Notes: generated by a model from the letters alone, not told the origin. A stretch of 61,269 bases of DNA from Prevotella sp. (GCA_017428055.1 JAFRRN010000009.1:1-61269), one strand, 5' to 3'; positions 20,201-29,112 are shown, counted from the first letter of the stretch. Numbers and translations are program-made.

Positions 20201-20531
20201 AGAAGCAACACACTACGGCAGCTATCCTTTCCCCAATGCTGGCGCACCGAGCGAAGGACAGGGTTCTCCCTATTGGTGTAAGGATGTCCACACCAATGCC
20301 ATCACCGATGCCTCATTTGTGAAAGTGAAGCATATCACCTTGGGCTATACCTTCCCCCGCAAGTGGATGAGCAAGATTGGTTGCTCGCAGTTGCGTATCT
20401 ATGGAACTGTCACCAACCCCTTCGTATTCACCAAGTACAAGGGCTACGACCCTGAGTGGGCAAACGCTGCCAACACGCAGGACGGACCGAGTACCGTGAC
20501 ATGGCAAATCGGCGCCAACATCAAGTTTTAA
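17298..20531 (+). CDS. SusC/RagA-family TonB-linked outer membrane transporter
   Basis: About 1077 residues. ATGs at 17280 and 17298 are both possible; I prefer 17298, which gives the signal peptide MNLHLKRIITVGLFSSVCLLG. An N-terminal carboxypeptidase-regulatory-like domain (VQGTVKDSNGNPMIGVTVVVDG) is followed by the TonB box and plug (ALNEVVVVGYGTLRKADLTGSV; PLYVVDGVICSDIEFLNP; DVLKDASSTAIYGSRATAGVIMVTTKGG). The rest is a 22-strand barrel typical of SusC, ending with an aromatic-terminated strand (GANIKF). It pairs with the SusD gene 30 bp downstream; together they import oligosaccharides using TonB energy. The nearby pectin methylesterase points to pectic oligomers. Confidence 0.96.
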   Translation: MNLHLKRIITVGLFSSVCLLGMAQQTVQGTVKDSNGNPMIGVTVVVDGKAVAVTDIDGHFMLKAAQPSSKVELSFLGYQNQSFTIGKKTQFDITMQDDAHALNEVVVVGYGTLRKADLTGSVGSIGTEKLNEKGTPSILEGLQGSVAGVNITKASGRAGGSMNIEIRGKNSISGSQTPLYVVDGVICSDIEFLNPQDIERIDVLKDASSTAIYGSRATAGVIMVTTKGGANIGKRAQKPTISYDGYYGVSKVARMPDFMNGEEYYKYRFMKFLAYADGSDHGGQPIWVNTDVSKCLLQIDNLDPTSGYRMKQLLADNQVYNWRDLVLQDGRQQNHYISVNGGNEKVHYHLGLGYMDEKGIYKNDEQSKYTFKGSMDAELSKVVSVGFSVNMARINHDYASDTGVRNAFRAQPFMQPFAEDGSINYYPGDRYTLGTNYEQFTSSVSPLVYMQDQYKNVLSWNALANAYLQVNPLDGLTFKTSFSPTFSHSREGFFQDSKINQTQNEAHRNSSLGFSWTWDNILTYDKTWAEDHHVNLMGLISSSFSNGESERLYYMKVMDGTYWWNLGSTDQGYDYNSSGTGYSETSLMSYALRANYTYKGKYMVTGTVRWDGSSKFAKGNKWGSFPSAAIAWRISEEDFMKQLQWLSNLKLRLSYGVTGNNSVGNYATMLTVGGTNYYPFGSSYLQGMKPSGIVDRNLKWEKAHEFNIGLDFAFLHDRIQGSIDWYNKKSTDLLYSVQLPLETGGTSLTTNVGSVRNKGIEVNLTTQNIVSRDWHWSTTFTFAHNKNEVLEINGTGNLITDNPTGNLLIGQPYNNIYSFEWDGIVSDRDMVVPDNEIARLSGLTPGETVKEYTYYNKCYGWVEGNPIIVDRNGDGRFTDEDRKLYKSDPAWTGSVTSNLEWKNWDLSFSLYAKQHYTIYSNFYSDYLEIGQNSRGTNKLNADWYIPAGTLIDCDGVNADGTYINPVYQEATHYGSYPFPNAGAPSEGQGSPYWCKDVHTNAITDASFVKVKHITLGYTFPRKWMSKIGCSQLRIYGTVTNPFVFTKYKGYDPEWANAANTQDGPSTVTWQIGANIKF

Positions 20532-20560
20532 TGTAGATGGACTATCAATTATTGAAGATT

Positions 20561-22378
20561 ATGAAAAAGCAATTATATACTATCGTTTTCATCATCAGCA
20601 TCATCTTTGGCACCACCAGTTGCAGTGACTTCCTTGAAGCAGACAACAAAGCCAGCGTGGAGGCCAATGAGTATTTCAGCACCGAAGAGGGACAGGTGGC
20701 TTTGAGGGTGACATTATACAACAGCCTCAAGCCGTTGGTCAATGACACGCAACTCTCTGAATGGGGAACAGATCTCTATATCGCTACGCGCAATGCAGAC
20801 CCAGGCAGTATGCACCAATACGACATCGACCCCACCAATGGATCGGTGAAGAGTTTCTACACCAATGCCTACACGATGGTCAACAATGCCAACTGCATGT
20901 TGAAATATGCCACAAACAACGCGCAATACATCGCCGAGGCTAAATTCGTGCGCTGCTTTGGCTATTATATGCTTACCCAGCACTTCGGTTCCGTACCCTA
21001 CATCACACAATACATCGAGGATGCCAAGAAAGACTTCCCACGCACACCGTTGGAAGACATCTATAAAAACTGCATCGCTGAATTGGAAAGCATCATGGAC
21101 GATGCCAGCCTTCCGCAAATGAGCCATGAGGGATATATCAGCCAACAGGCGGTCAAATCCTTGCTGGCAAAGACCTGCCTCGCCGCAGGATGGGACTTGC
21201 AAACGACATTGACGGATGCTCCCCAAGGTCAATATACCATCACGGCGACAGACTATTTCCAAAAGGCAGTGCAATATGCGGAAAGCGTTATCGCAGGACA
21301 ATCGCTCACCATGTCTTTTGCCGACAAATGGAGTCCCAACAATGAGGGCAATGAGGAAGAGATCTTCTCCGTGCAGTATGAACGCAATGGTTATCCTGGC
21401 GACGAACTCACAGGTGGCCATAATCGACAAAACACGTATGGCACGGGATATGGCAACCCCGAGGACAACGGACTGAAGTCATGTGGCGGGCTCGCGCCAT
21501 CACCCAAGTCCATCTACCTATGGGCAGAGGGCGACGAGCGTTACGAAGCCACCTTCATGACCACCATCTATAATTTCCTGCCCGGCAACTGGCCATATAT
21601 GGGCTATTATGCCTATTACAAAGCCTCCACTACGGCATTGCAGAACATGGTGATTGCCGACCGGTATTTCCCATGGTATGCCAAGACTGCCGATGTGGAG
21701 AGGTACATGGCTGCCCACAAGGAGCAGTTCGTACAAGGTGACTGTCGCGCCACCTGCCATGTACATATCATCGCCGACCCCGCGACGACGTATTTCTTCA
21801 ATGACGATGGCAGCGTGGCTTCAGCCAATACGGTGAGAAACATCGACTACATGGAATATGTCAAGGAGCAGAAGACCACGGCATCCGTACCCTGCGTGAA
21901 GAAATTTGACGACCCCAACACCTTGCAGAATGGGAGCAGCACGGGGTATCGCGACATCGTGGTATACCATGTCAGCAACATGTACCTCACCGCTGCCGAG
22001 GCAAACTACATGGCGGGCAACGAGGAGCGAGCATTGCAACTCATCAATGCCGTAAGGGCACGTGCCAAGGCAACGCCCATCACAAGCTTCGCCGCATACT
22101 CGCCCGACTATGAACGCACGGTGGGATTCGACATACGCCCCATTGACCTCATTCTTGACGAGATGGCCCGCGAGCTGTATGCGGAAACGACACGATGGAT
22201 CGACCTACGGCGCACGAAACAGCTGGTGCGTTACAACGTGGAGTTTAACTCTTACATCAACTCCATCGCCGACATGAGCAATCCCCGAGGCGAGGTGAAA
22301 TGGTACAGGCCTATCCCCGCAGCGGAGATCGAGACGAACACTGCCATATCGGAAGCAGACCAAAATCCCGGCTATTAA
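20561..22378 (+). CDS. SusD/RagB-family nutrient-binding lipoprotein
   Basis: 605 residues from the ATG at 20561. A start 24 bp earlier is possible but gives a poorer signal. MKKQLYTIVFIISIIFGTTSC carries the lipobox (TTSC). The following SDFLEADNKASVEANEYFS is a typical SusD N-terminus. The C-terminal SusD signature is present (NMYLTAAEANYMAGN, then INAVRARAKA, then LILDEMARELYAETTRWIDLRR). The protein caps the SusC barrel at the cell surface and binds glycan. It lies directly after susC in the same operon. Confidence 0.96.
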   Translation: MKKQLYTIVFIISIIFGTTSCSDFLEADNKASVEANEYFSTEEGQVALRVTLYNSLKPLVNDTQLSEWGTDLYIATRNADPGSMHQYDIDPTNGSVKSFYTNAYTMVNNANCMLKYATNNAQYIAEAKFVRCFGYYMLTQHFGSVPYITQYIEDAKKDFPRTPLEDIYKNCIAELESIMDDASLPQMSHEGYISQQAVKSLLAKTCLAAGWDLQTTLTDAPQGQYTITATDYFQKAVQYAESVIAGQSLTMSFADKWSPNNEGNEEEIFSVQYERNGYPGDELTGGHNRQNTYGTGYGNPEDNGLKSCGGLAPSPKSIYLWAEGDERYEATFMTTIYNFLPGNWPYMGYYAYYKASTTALQNMVIADRYFPWYAKTADVERYMAAHKEQFVQGDCRATCHVHIIADPATTYFFNDDGSVASANTVRNIDYMEYVKEQKTTASVPCVKKFDDPNTLQNGSSTGYRDIVVYHVSNMYLTAAEANYMAGNEERALQLINAVRARAKATPITSFAAYSPDYERTVGFDIRPIDLILDEMARELYAETTRWIDLRRTKQLVRYNVEFNSYINSIADMSNPRGEVKWYRPIPAAEIETNTAISEADQNPGY

Positions 22379-22397
22379 CATTCAACAAACAGAAAGC

Positions 22398-22877
22398 ATG
22401 AATCACAATATGAGAAAAATGATATGTCTCACATGGTGTTTGATGATGATGGGACTTGCCCTCAACTCATGCAACGACGATGAGAATGGCGAGGACGCAC
22501 CCTACAGTTTCAGCCAAACACCCGAGCGTGACGCACAAGGAACCTACATAGGAACCTTCACCCGCACACAAGTTGGCACCACAGAGGGGGAGAGTGGCGA
22601 GGGAACACTCACCATCACACCCACAGACACGGCTTATGTCGCCGTGCTGAAATTTGAGAGCGAGAGCCTGAACCTCTCGACCCATGTGCGTGTGAACATC
22701 GCCCACTCCAATGGCGGGTACGTGTTTTCCAACCATGTGACTGACAACAACATCCAGTCGAAGATTGGCGGACACATCAATGAGGCGCGAGTGGTAAACA
22801 CCACATTCCAACTGCGCCAACGCCAAGGACGTTCCACGAAAGTGTACAATTATTCTTTTGAGGGTAGCAAACCATGA
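22398..22877 (+). CDS. Small lipoprotein of the pectin operon, unknown function
   Basis: 159 residues; an alternative ATG lies at 22410. The signal ends in a lipobox (GLALNSC). The mature part is beta-rich (GTYIGTFTRTQVGTTEGESG, then GTLTITPTDTAYVAVLKFES), like small envelope lipoproteins with a calycin or immunoglobulin fold; no family is recognised. It lies 19 bp after susD and overlaps the methylesterase start by 4 bp (ATGA), so coupled translation is likely. Its position suggests an accessory surface protein for the SusCD pair. Confidence 0.8.
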   Translation: MNHNMRKMICLTWCLMMMGLALNSCNDDENGEDAPYSFSQTPERDAQGTYIGTFTRTQVGTTEGESGEGTLTITPTDTAYVAVLKFESESLNLSTHVRVNIAHSNGGYVFSNHVTDNNIQSKIGGHINEARVVNTTFQLRQRQGRSTKVYNYSFEGSKP

Positions 22878-23857
22878 TGCGACACCTGACAACGATGGCC
22901 TTGCTGCTGATGTGTACCATCGGCAGCAAGGCACATAGCCTATCTAACTTGACAGGCATCGACTTCATCGTAGCGGCAGACGGCACAGGGAACTACTCCA
23001 CTGTGCAAGAGGCAATCAATGCCGTACCCGACTTCCGCAAGGCTGGCCCTACACGCATCTTCATCAAGCGGGGCGTGTATAAGGAGAAAATCGTCATTCC
23101 CGAAACCAAACAAGGGGTACAACTGTATGGCGAGGAGGGAACGGTCATCACGTATAACGACTATGCCAACAAGCCCAATGTTTTCGGTGAGAACAAGGGA
23201 ACAAGCGGTTCTTCCACCATCTACATCTTCGGACCAGACTTCGTGGCAGAGGACATCACCTTTGAAAACTCATCGGGACCTGTCGGACAAGCCGTTGCCG
23301 TGCAGGTGGGAGGCGACCGTGCCACATTCCGCCGTTGCCGTTTCCTCGGATTCCAAGACACGCTTTACACCTTCGGCGAGAACACGCGCGAATACTATGA
23401 GGATTGCTACATCGAGGGAACGGTGGACTTTATCTTCGGGAAAGCGACCGCCGTGTTCGTGCGTTGCCATCTGCATAGCAAGTCGGGCGGATTTGTCACC
23501 GCACCCGCCACGCCACAAGGGGCAGACTATGGATATGTGTTCTATGACTGCCAACTGACGGCAGACGAAACCGTGAAGAAGGAGTCAGTCTTTCTCTCAC
23601 GCCCTTGGCGACCCTATGCGCAAACGGTTTTTATCCGTTGCCATCTCGGCTCACACATTAATCCAAGGGGTTGGGATAATTGGGGCAACGTAGGCAATGA
23701 GCAAACAGCCTACTATGCAGAATACCAAAGTTCAGGGGAAGGGGCAAGACCTAATGAGCGTGTCAGTTGGTCACATCAACTGACAGATATCTCCCGATAT
23801 TCTATTGCCCAAGTGCTTGCAGGAAAGGACAACTGGTCTCCAGCAGAAAGCCGATAG
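22874..23857 (+). CDS. Pectin methylesterase (carbohydrate esterase family 8)
   Basis: 327 residues with a signal peptide (MMRHLTTMALLLMCTIGSKA). It hydrolyses the methyl esters of homogalacturonan to give pectate plus methanol. All CE8 landmarks are visible: IVAADGTGNYSTVQEAINAVP near the start; GQAVAVQVGGDRATFRRC with the conserved Gln; FLGFQDTLYTF with the catalytic acid Asp; EGTVDFIFGKATAVF with the nucleophile Asp; and LSRPWRPYAQTVFI with the substrate-binding Arg. It is the last gene of the operon. Export suggests a periplasmic or surface site. Confidence 0.97.
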   Translation: MMRHLTTMALLLMCTIGSKAHSLSNLTGIDFIVAADGTGNYSTVQEAINAVPDFRKAGPTRIFIKRGVYKEKIVIPETKQGVQLYGEEGTVITYNDYANKPNVFGENKGTSGSSTIYIFGPDFVAEDITFENSSGPVGQAVAVQVGGDRATFRRCRFLGFQDTLYTFGENTREYYEDCYIEGTVDFIFGKATAVFVRCHLHSKSGGFVTAPATPQGADYGYVFYDCQLTADETVKKESVFLSRPWRPYAQTVFIRCHLGSHINPRGWDNWGNVGNEQTAYYAEYQSSGEGARPNERVSWSHQLTDISRYSIAQVLAGKDNWSPAESR

Positions 23858-24106
23858 GAAGAAAGCGACCCACAAGGCCACTCGCCGTAGTGAATGGCAA
23901 AAATGTCAAGAAAAATTCGATTTCAAGGGGCAAATGGCTGCATTATTTTCCATCAAACGCAAAGTGGGGCGTAAATACGCGATTCTCGCGGCTTTTCCGT
24001 AAGATGTTGCAGCACAAGGAGTTATGGGCTTTATGCAATAAAGAAGCCCTCTTAAAGGTCGCTTTTCACCCCATTTTCTCCCGAAAAACACCCCTTTTGC
24101 CCCTGA

Positions 24107-24290
24107 CGGATGTGGCATCCGTGGTCGACGGATGCCACATCCGCACCCGATAAATGCCACACAAAAAAAGTTAAACGCATCATTCCGCCTGGAAAAACCG
24201 AAAAACATGGCTTTTTCGGACGATACTTCCACCGCCCCCACTCTATTTTGCGAAAAATCCCAAACATGTTTTTGTCAGGATTTTTCAGCT
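24107..24290 (+). repeat. Dispersed intergenic palindromic repeat, copy 2
   Basis: Starts with a perfect 15-bp stem (24107-24121 with 24129-24143, 7-nt loop TGGTCGA), then GATAAATGCCAC, an A-run, GTTAAA and TGGCTTT, CTCTATTTTGCG and GTTTTTGTCA. It aligns with 9818-9990 on the other strand. Confidence 0.7.
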
Positions 24291-24405
24291 TTTTCTTGTG
24301 GAAAAGACTCCCTTACGACCACCATTTGAAGAAAGGACGCGGAGGTACAATGCATATTCGACAAGAACTCTTTCGATTTGCACACGTTTCGGTATGTATA
24401 AAAAA

Positions 24406-24451
24406 CAGGCATTGGCCATTGCTTTCGTTTCATTGCGATGGCCAATGCCTG
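24406..24451 (-). terminator. Strong intrinsic terminator for the asnS operon
   Basis: A 17-bp stem (24406-24422 with 24435-24451, at most one mismatch) with, on the minus strand, TTTTTTAT directly after it. It lies 40 bp beyond the asnS stop. Reading the plus strand it is followed by ATTTATTTCCTTT and may also stop transcripts from the methylesterase side. Confidence 0.85.
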
Positions 24452-24491
24452 ATTTATTTCCTTTGCCACAGATAACCCGCGACAAAAACCT

Positions 24492-25976
24492 TTAGAACTC
24501 CGCCGACTTGGGTGTGCGGGGGAATGGGATGACATCGCGGATGTTTTGCATTCCCGTGACGAAGAGGATGAGCCGCTCAAAGCCCAAGCCGAAGCCCGCA
24601 TGGGGGCAAGATCCCCAGCGACGTGTGTCTAAATACCACCACAGATGGGTCTTGTCCATCTTGCGGCGTTCCACCTCGCCCAACAGCTTCTCGTAGTTTT
24701 CCTCACGCACCGACCCGCCAATAATCTCACCAATCTGTGGGAACAACACGTCGGTACCCTGCATCGTCGGCCCTGGGGCAATGGCTCCCTTATAGCCGAT
24801 GCTCTCCCCCGTTCCCGAGGCTTGCCCCTCGGGTGTGGTCGCGTTCTGCTTCATATAGAACGACTTAAAGGCGCGAGGATAGTCGGTCATGATAACGGGC
24901 TTCTTGAAATATTCCTCCACGAGGTAACGTTCATGCTCCGAGGCGAGGTCATCGCCCCAGTTGCATGGGAACTCAAACTTCTTCCCTTGCTTGATGGCAT
25001 CCTGCAAGATGTTAATACCCTCGGTGTAAGGCAGTCGGACAAAGGTATCCTTCAGCACACCCTCCAATCGCGGAATCAAATCGTGTTGGGGCGTGATGAA
25101 CTTATTGTCGTTGATAAAGTCCAGGTCGTCCCTGCACTTATCCAAAGCCCAGCGTACACAATACTTGATGAAGTCTTCCTCCAAGTCCATCAGTTCCTCC
25201 TGGTCGATGAATGCCACTTCGGGTTCCACCATCCAGAACTCTGCGAGGTGACGAGGCGTATTGGAGTTCTCTGCACGGAACGTTGGTCCAAAGGTGTAAA
25301 CCTGCCCAAGGGCAGTCGCACCCAACTCACCCTCCAACTGGCCGCTGACGGTCAATGAAGTCTGCTCGCCAAAGAAGTCGTCGTCGTAGATGATCTTGCC
25401 ACCCTCATCCTTCTTCAAGTCATAAAGGTTCTTGGTGGTCACCTGGAACATGTTGCCAGCCCCCTCACAATCACTTGCCGTGATGATGGGTGTATGGAAA
25501 TACAAGAATCCATGCCCATGGAAATACTGGTGTATGGCCATTGCCATATTGTGACGAATGCGCATGATTGCCCCAAAAATATTGGTGCGGAGGCGCATGT
25601 GGGCATGTTGGCGCATAAACTCAAAGGTCTGTCCCTTCTTTTGCATGGGATAGTCGTTGCCGCACAAGCCATACACCTCAATGCTCTCGCATTGGATTTC
25701 CGAGGTTTGACCAGCACCCTGGCTCTCCACCAGCGTTCCCACGGCGGAGATGCAAGCCCCCGTGGTGATTTGCTTGAGCAACTCGCCATCAAACTTCGTG
25801 GGGTCTACCACCACTTGAATGCTCTTGATGGTAGAGCCGTCATTAAGTGCTATGAAGTCTACGACCTTACTGCTACGATGGGTACGCACCCATCCCTTCA
25901 CGTTGATGGTGGCACCAAAGTCTGTTCGACGCAAGGCATCAACCACTTTCGTCCTACGAATATTGTCTTTCGCCAT
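24492..25976 (-). CDS. asnS: Asparagine--tRNA ligase
   Basis: 494 residues from the ATG at 25976, 19 bp after the preceding gene. A longer frame opens upstream but overlaps that gene and adds unlike residues. The N-terminal OB-fold anticodon-binding domain includes [24 protein letters not shown]. Class II motif 2 is [21 protein letters not shown] and motif 3 is [23 protein letters not shown], the Asn-type ending. It charges tRNA-Asn in the cytoplasm and is the last gene of a purB, pseudouridine synthase, asnS operon with a terminator after it. Confidence 0.97.
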   Translation of the reverse strand: MAKDNIRRTKVVDALRRTDFGATINVKGWVRTHRSSKVVDFIALNDGSTIKSIQVVVDPTKFDGELLKQITTGACISAVGTLVESQGAGQTSEIQCESIEVYGLCGNDYPMQKKGQTFEFMRQHAHMRLRTNIFGAIMRIRHNMAMAIHQYFHGHGFLYFHTPIITASDCEGAGNMFQVTTKNLYDLKKDEGGKIIYDDDFFGEQTSLTVSGQLEGELGATALGQVYTFGPTFRAENSNTPRHLAEFWMVEPEVAFIDQEELMDLEEDFIKYCVRWALDKCRDDLDFINDNKFITPQHDLIPRLEGVLKDTFVRLPYTEGINILQDAIKQGKKFEFPCNWGDDLASEHERYLVEEYFKKPVIMTDYPRAFKSFYMKQNATTPEGQASGTGESIGYKGAIAPGPTMQGTDVLFPQIGEIIGGSVREENYEKLLGEVERRKMDKTHLWWYLDTRRWGSCPHAGFGLGFERLILFVTGMQNIRDVIPFPRTPKSAEF

Positions 25977-25995
25977 GATTGTGTTGTGAAATGAT

Positions 25996-27435
25996 TTATT
26001 CAAATGCGCCCATACGCAGTATGTCCACTTCCTTCTCCGTGAGATAACGCCAGTCGCCACGGCGCACTCCCTTCTTGGTAAGACCGGCAAACTGTACACG
26101 GTCGAGCTTTACCACGCGGTAGCCGAGGCTCTCAAAGATACGGCGAACGATACGGTTCTTGCCACTGTGGATCTCGATGCCAACCTGTGTCTTGTCTTGC
26201 TCGTCGGCATATTCGATGGCATCGGCATGGACCTCGCCATCTTCCAACTTGACACCCTCGGCAATTTGTTGCATGTCATGGGCAGTCACTTTCTTATCGA
26301 GGAACACGTGATAAATCTTCTTCTTGAGGAATTTGGGATGAGTAAGCTTGCTGGCAAGTTCACCATCATTGGTCAAGAGCAGCACACCCGTGGTGTTACG
26401 GTCGAGCCTTCCCACCGGATAGATACGCTCGTTGCAAGCATCTTTCACCAAATCCATCACGGTCTTGCGCTGTTGTGGGTCATCGCTGGTGGTGACACAG
26501 TCCTTGGGCTTGTTGAGCAAGACATACACCTTCTTCTCCAACTTGACAATCTGGTCGTGGAACAACACCTCATCACTGCGCTTCACCTTCGTTCCCAGTT
26601 CAGTGACAACAACACCATTCACCGAGACGACACCCGCCGTGATGAAGTCATCAGCCTCACGCCGGGAGCAAACTCCAGCATTTGCCAAGAACTTATTAAG
26701 ACGGAGGGGTGCATCGGGATCGACATCTACCTCTTTATAATCAATGCGTTTCTTCAAATTGGGCTTAGCTTTCTGCACACGGTTAGGCTTCGGACGATTG
26801 CCACCCTGCGGGTATCCGCCACCGTACTGGGAGCCATATCCGCCCTGCTGGCGAGGCTGATAGCCACCCTCGTTGTAGCGGGGACGATAGCCGCCCTGTT
26901 GGCGAGACTGGTAGCCACCTTGCTCATCGCTGCCGTAACGCGGGCGATAGCCACCTTGTTGGCGAGGTTGGTAACCACCTTGCTCGTCATTGCCGTAACG
27001 CGGACGATAGCCACCCTGCGGGCGAGGCTGGTAGCCACCCTGCTCATCATTGCCGTAACGCGGGCGATAGCCACCCTGCGGGCGGGATTTATACCCACCT
27101 TGCTCATCATTGCCATAGCGGGGACGATAGCCTCCCTGCTGTCGGGGCTGATAGCCATTTTGCTGAGGATTGGCACTGTAATGAGGACGATAGCCACTTT
27201 TTCTCTGTGTGTTATCCGATTGGAGTCTCTCACCGAAGCCCTCGGGGCGGAATCCCCCCTCCCCTGAACGGTCGGAACTATACGCCCGCTGCTGTGAATT
27301 GATACGGGGACGCTGGGGTTTGCCACTGTTGGGTCGATACACTCTCTGGTAATTACTGGGCTTATAGCCTTCGCGGCCACTCGCCTTCTGCTCTTCAGAT
27401 TGTTCTTGCGGTTTGTTTTCTAATTCTGAATCCAT
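25996..27435 (-). CDS. rRNA pseudouridine synthase (RsuA/RluB family) with Gly-Tyr-Arg-Pro repeat extension
   Basis: 479 residues from the ATG at 27435. The N-terminal 230 residues are low complexity and Arg/Tyr/Gly/Gln-rich, with four 20-residue units of the type [20 protein letters not shown]. This is followed by an S4 RNA-binding domain ([20 protein letters not shown]) and the catalytic domain with the Asp in [20 protein letters not shown]. The family isomerises a uridine in 23S or 16S rRNA. The basic repeat tail probably adds RNA binding or condensate behaviour. It is in an operon with purB (48 bp upstream) and asnS (19 bp downstream). Confidence 0.93.
   Translation of the reverse strand: MDSELENKPQEQSEEQKASGREGYKPSNYQRVYRPNSGKPQRPRINSQQRAYSSDRSGEGGFRPEGFGERLQSDNTQRKSGYRPHYSANPQQNGYQPRQQGGYRPRYGNDEQGGYKSRPQGGYRPRYGNDEQGGYQPRPQGGYRPRYGNDEQGGYQPRQQGGYRPRYGSDEQGGYQSRQQGGYRPRYNEGGYQPRQQGGYGSQYGGGYPQGGNRPKPNRVQKAKPNLKKRIDYKEVDVDPDAPLRLNKFLANAGVCSRREADDFITAGVVSVNGVVVTELGTKVKRSDEVLFHDQIVKLEKKVYVLLNKPKDCVTTSDDPQQRKTVMDLVKDACNERIYPVGRLDRNTTGVLLLTNDGELASKLTHPKFLKKKIYHVFLDKKVTAHDMQQIAEGVKLEDGEVHADAIEYADEQDKTQVGIEIHSGKNRIVRRIFESLGYRVVKLDRVQFAGLTKKGVRRGDWRYLTEKEVDILRMGAFE
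26896..27135 (-). repeat. Four 60-bp in-frame tandem units
   Basis: Encodes four consecutive 20-residue units starting GGYRPRYG, with a fifth partial unit after them ([17 protein letters not shown]). Units differ at few positions (P/Q, N/S, K/Q). Length variation between strains would be expected. Confidence 0.85.
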
Positions 27436-27483
27436 AATAATAAATACGCTTATTGGCCTCACGGCCATGTTAATAAATATGAT

Positions 27484-28833
27484 TTAATAAATACCTGTAT
27501 AGTTGGAGGGAGTGATGGCGAGTAATTCTGCCTTGACATCATCACTGACATCCAACGTGTTGATAAATTCATGAATCGTCTCCTGGGTCATCTTTTGGTT
27601 GGTGCGCGTCAAAGCCTTCAACGCCTCGTAAGGATGCGGATATGCCTCACGGCGGAGGATAGTCTGTATGGCTTCGGCTACGACAGCCCAAGTGTTATCC
27701 AAGTCTTCTGCAAGTTTTTCCTCGTTGAGGATCAACTTGCGCAATCCCTTCAACGTACTCTGCATCGCAATCAAGCCATGACCAAGGGGAACGCCGATGT
27801 TTCGGAGAACCGTGGAGTCGGTCAAGTCGCGCTGTAAACGGCTAACAGGCAGTTTCCGGGCCAGGAATTGCAGGATGGCATTTGCTATGCCGAGATTGCC
27901 CTCGCTATTCTCGAAGTCAATGGGGTTTACCTTATGTGGCATGGCACTTGACCCCACTTCGCCCGCCTTTATCTTCTGCTTGAAATACTCCATGGATATA
28001 TACATCCAAAAATCGCGGTCGAGGTCAATGATGATGGTATTGATCCGACGCAAAGCATCAAAGATTGCACCAAGCGAATCATAGTTGCTAATCTGTGTGG
28101 TGTATTGCTCACGTTGCAAATGCAACTTCTCACTGACGAAGCGATTGCCAAAATCCCGCCAATCAACCTGTGGATAAGCAACGTGGTGGGCATTGAAATT
28201 ACCCGTGGCACCACCAAACTTGGCAGTGACCTTACATGACTTCAACTCCTCCAATTGCTCCTGGAGGCGGTAGACAAACACCATCACCTCCTTGCCAAGG
28301 CGCGTGGGAGAGGCAGGCTGGCCATGGGTTTTCGCCAACATGGGAACGTCCATCCAGTCTTGCGTATATTGCATAAGTTGGTCTATCAGTTCTTCCGTTT
28401 GCGGGATGTACACCTCTTTGAGTGCCTCTTTGACGGAAAGGGGAACGCTGGTGTTATTGATGTCCTGCGAAGTTAGACCGAAATGGACGAACTCCTTATA
28501 GGCATCCAAACCGCTAATCTTGTCAAATTGTTCCTTGATGTAATACTCTACTGCCTTGACATCGTGGTTAGTGATGCCCTCAATGTCCTTCACACGCTGG
28601 GCTTCTGCCACATCGAAACGGAGATAGATGTCACGCAAACGCCCAAAAAGTCCCTTATCGAATGCCTCCAATTGGGGCAAAGGTAACTCACATAGCGCGA
28701 TGAAATACTCGATTTCAACACGTACACGATAACGAATCAAAGCATATTCGGAGAAAAAATCCGCAAGACTCTCTGTCTTCCCCCTATATCGGCCATCAAT
28801 CGGCGAAATGGCCATCAACCACCTTAAATCCAT
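27484..28833 (-). CDS. purB: Adenylosuccinate lyase
   Basis: 449 residues, full length. It cleaves SAICAR and adenylosuccinate, releasing fumarate, in purine synthesis. N-terminal ISPIDGRYRGKTESLADFFSEY; the first conserved region is FVHFGLTSQDINNTSVPL; His in AKTHGQPASPTRLGKEV; and the superfamily signature GSSAMPHKVNPIDFENSEGN. The start at 28833 (MDLRWLMA) is just 15-20 nt from the inferred transcription start; ATG 28815 is an alternative. It leads the purB, pseudouridine synthase, asnS operon. Confidence 0.97.
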   Translation of the reverse strand: MDLRWLMAISPIDGRYRGKTESLADFFSEYALIRYRVRVEIEYFIALCELPLPQLEAFDKGLFGRLRDIYLRFDVAEAQRVKDIEGITNHDVKAVEYYIKEQFDKISGLDAYKEFVHFGLTSQDINNTSVPLSVKEALKEVYIPQTEELIDQLMQYTQDWMDVPMLAKTHGQPASPTRLGKEVMVFVYRLQEQLEELKSCKVTAKFGGATGNFNAHHVAYPQVDWRDFGNRFVSEKLHLQREQYTTQISNYDSLGAIFDALRRINTIIIDLDRDFWMYISMEYFKQKIKAGEVGSSAMPHKVNPIDFENSEGNLGIANAILQFLARKLPVSRLQRDLTDSTVLRNIGVPLGHGLIAMQSTLKGLRKLILNEEKLAEDLDNTWAVVAEAIQTILRREAYPHPYEALKALTRTNQKMTQETIHEFINTLDVSDDVKAELLAITPSNYTGIY

Positions 28834-28854
28834 TGCTAATACTTATCAAGGCTG

Positions 28855-28862
28855 CAAAGGTA
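28855..28862 (-). promoter_or_regulatory. -7 element of purB operon
   Basis: TACCTTTG followed by CA on the minus strand, 22 bp upstream of the purB start. Confidence 0.7.
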
Positions 28863-28905
28863 CGAAATAATTTGAAATAACCGTAAATAATCGTATTATT
28901 AAAAC

Positions 28906-29106
28906 TTAAAAATTAACATCCCACAACGATTTGCCGAACTTGGCATCGTCACCATCGTCGTCACCACCGATGACAACAGGGTCATCCTCTTCAAATTCTT
29001 TCACGACAAAACTGCCCCGTGGGTCTCCCTGAACCATGGAATCATACTTTGTATGAAAATCTAACACCTTGGAGAATGGTTTTATATATGGTCTTTTATA
29101 GTTCAT
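28906..29106 (-). CDS. Small acidic protein, last gene of the giant-protein operon
   Basis: 66 residues with a basic start (MNYKRPYIKPFSKVLDF) and a very acidic C-terminal half (KEFEEDDPVVIGGDDDGDDA, ending KFGKSLWDVNF). It has no signal peptide, membrane segment or known domain. Similar short proteins with a (K)-x-Y-I-K-P start and an Asp-rich tail ending in W-D/E occur widely in Prevotella, in my recollection, often beside surface-protein genes; their function is not known to me. It starts 6 bp after the dockerin/fimbrillin gene, so it is part of that operon. Possibilities include a secreted peptide precursor or a chaperone; none is proven. Confidence 0.7.
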   Translation of the reverse strand: MNYKRPYIKPFSKVLDFHTKYDSMVQGDPRGSFVVKEFEEDDPVVIGGDDDGDDAKFGKSLWDVNF

Positions 29107-29112
29107 GCCCTA

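Larger units (their letters stand above)
23858..24491. other. 634-bp gene-free region with repeat and terminator
   Basis: Contains copy 2 of the dispersed palindromic repeat (24107-24290) and a strong terminator hairpin (24406-24451). Between about 23860 and 24060 are A-rich sequences with no gene or repeat I can name. Open frames here are short, overlap on both strands and have no promoter or start context. Confidence 0.7.

Noticed and set aside
23767-24475. Several 60-128 codon frames in the gap after the methylesterase
   Set aside because: They overlap on both strands, cover the dispersed repeat and the terminator, and lack start signals.
24492-26099. Longer asnS frame starting at 26099
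   Set aside because: It would overlap the 3' end of the pseudouridine synthase gene, and the added residues lack the AsnRS pattern. The ATG at 25976 starts the known MAKDN-like N-terminus.
26896-27135. Regular 60-bp repeats as a CRISPR array
   Set aside because: Units are contiguous coding repeats without unique spacers, in frame with a real enzyme.
26167-27267. Plus-strand frame of 366 codons with repeated Ala-Ile-Ala-Thr-Leu units
   Set aside because: It is the complement of the Gly-Tyr-Arg-Pro repeats and the catalytic domain of the pseudouridine synthase; the repeats create the open frame.
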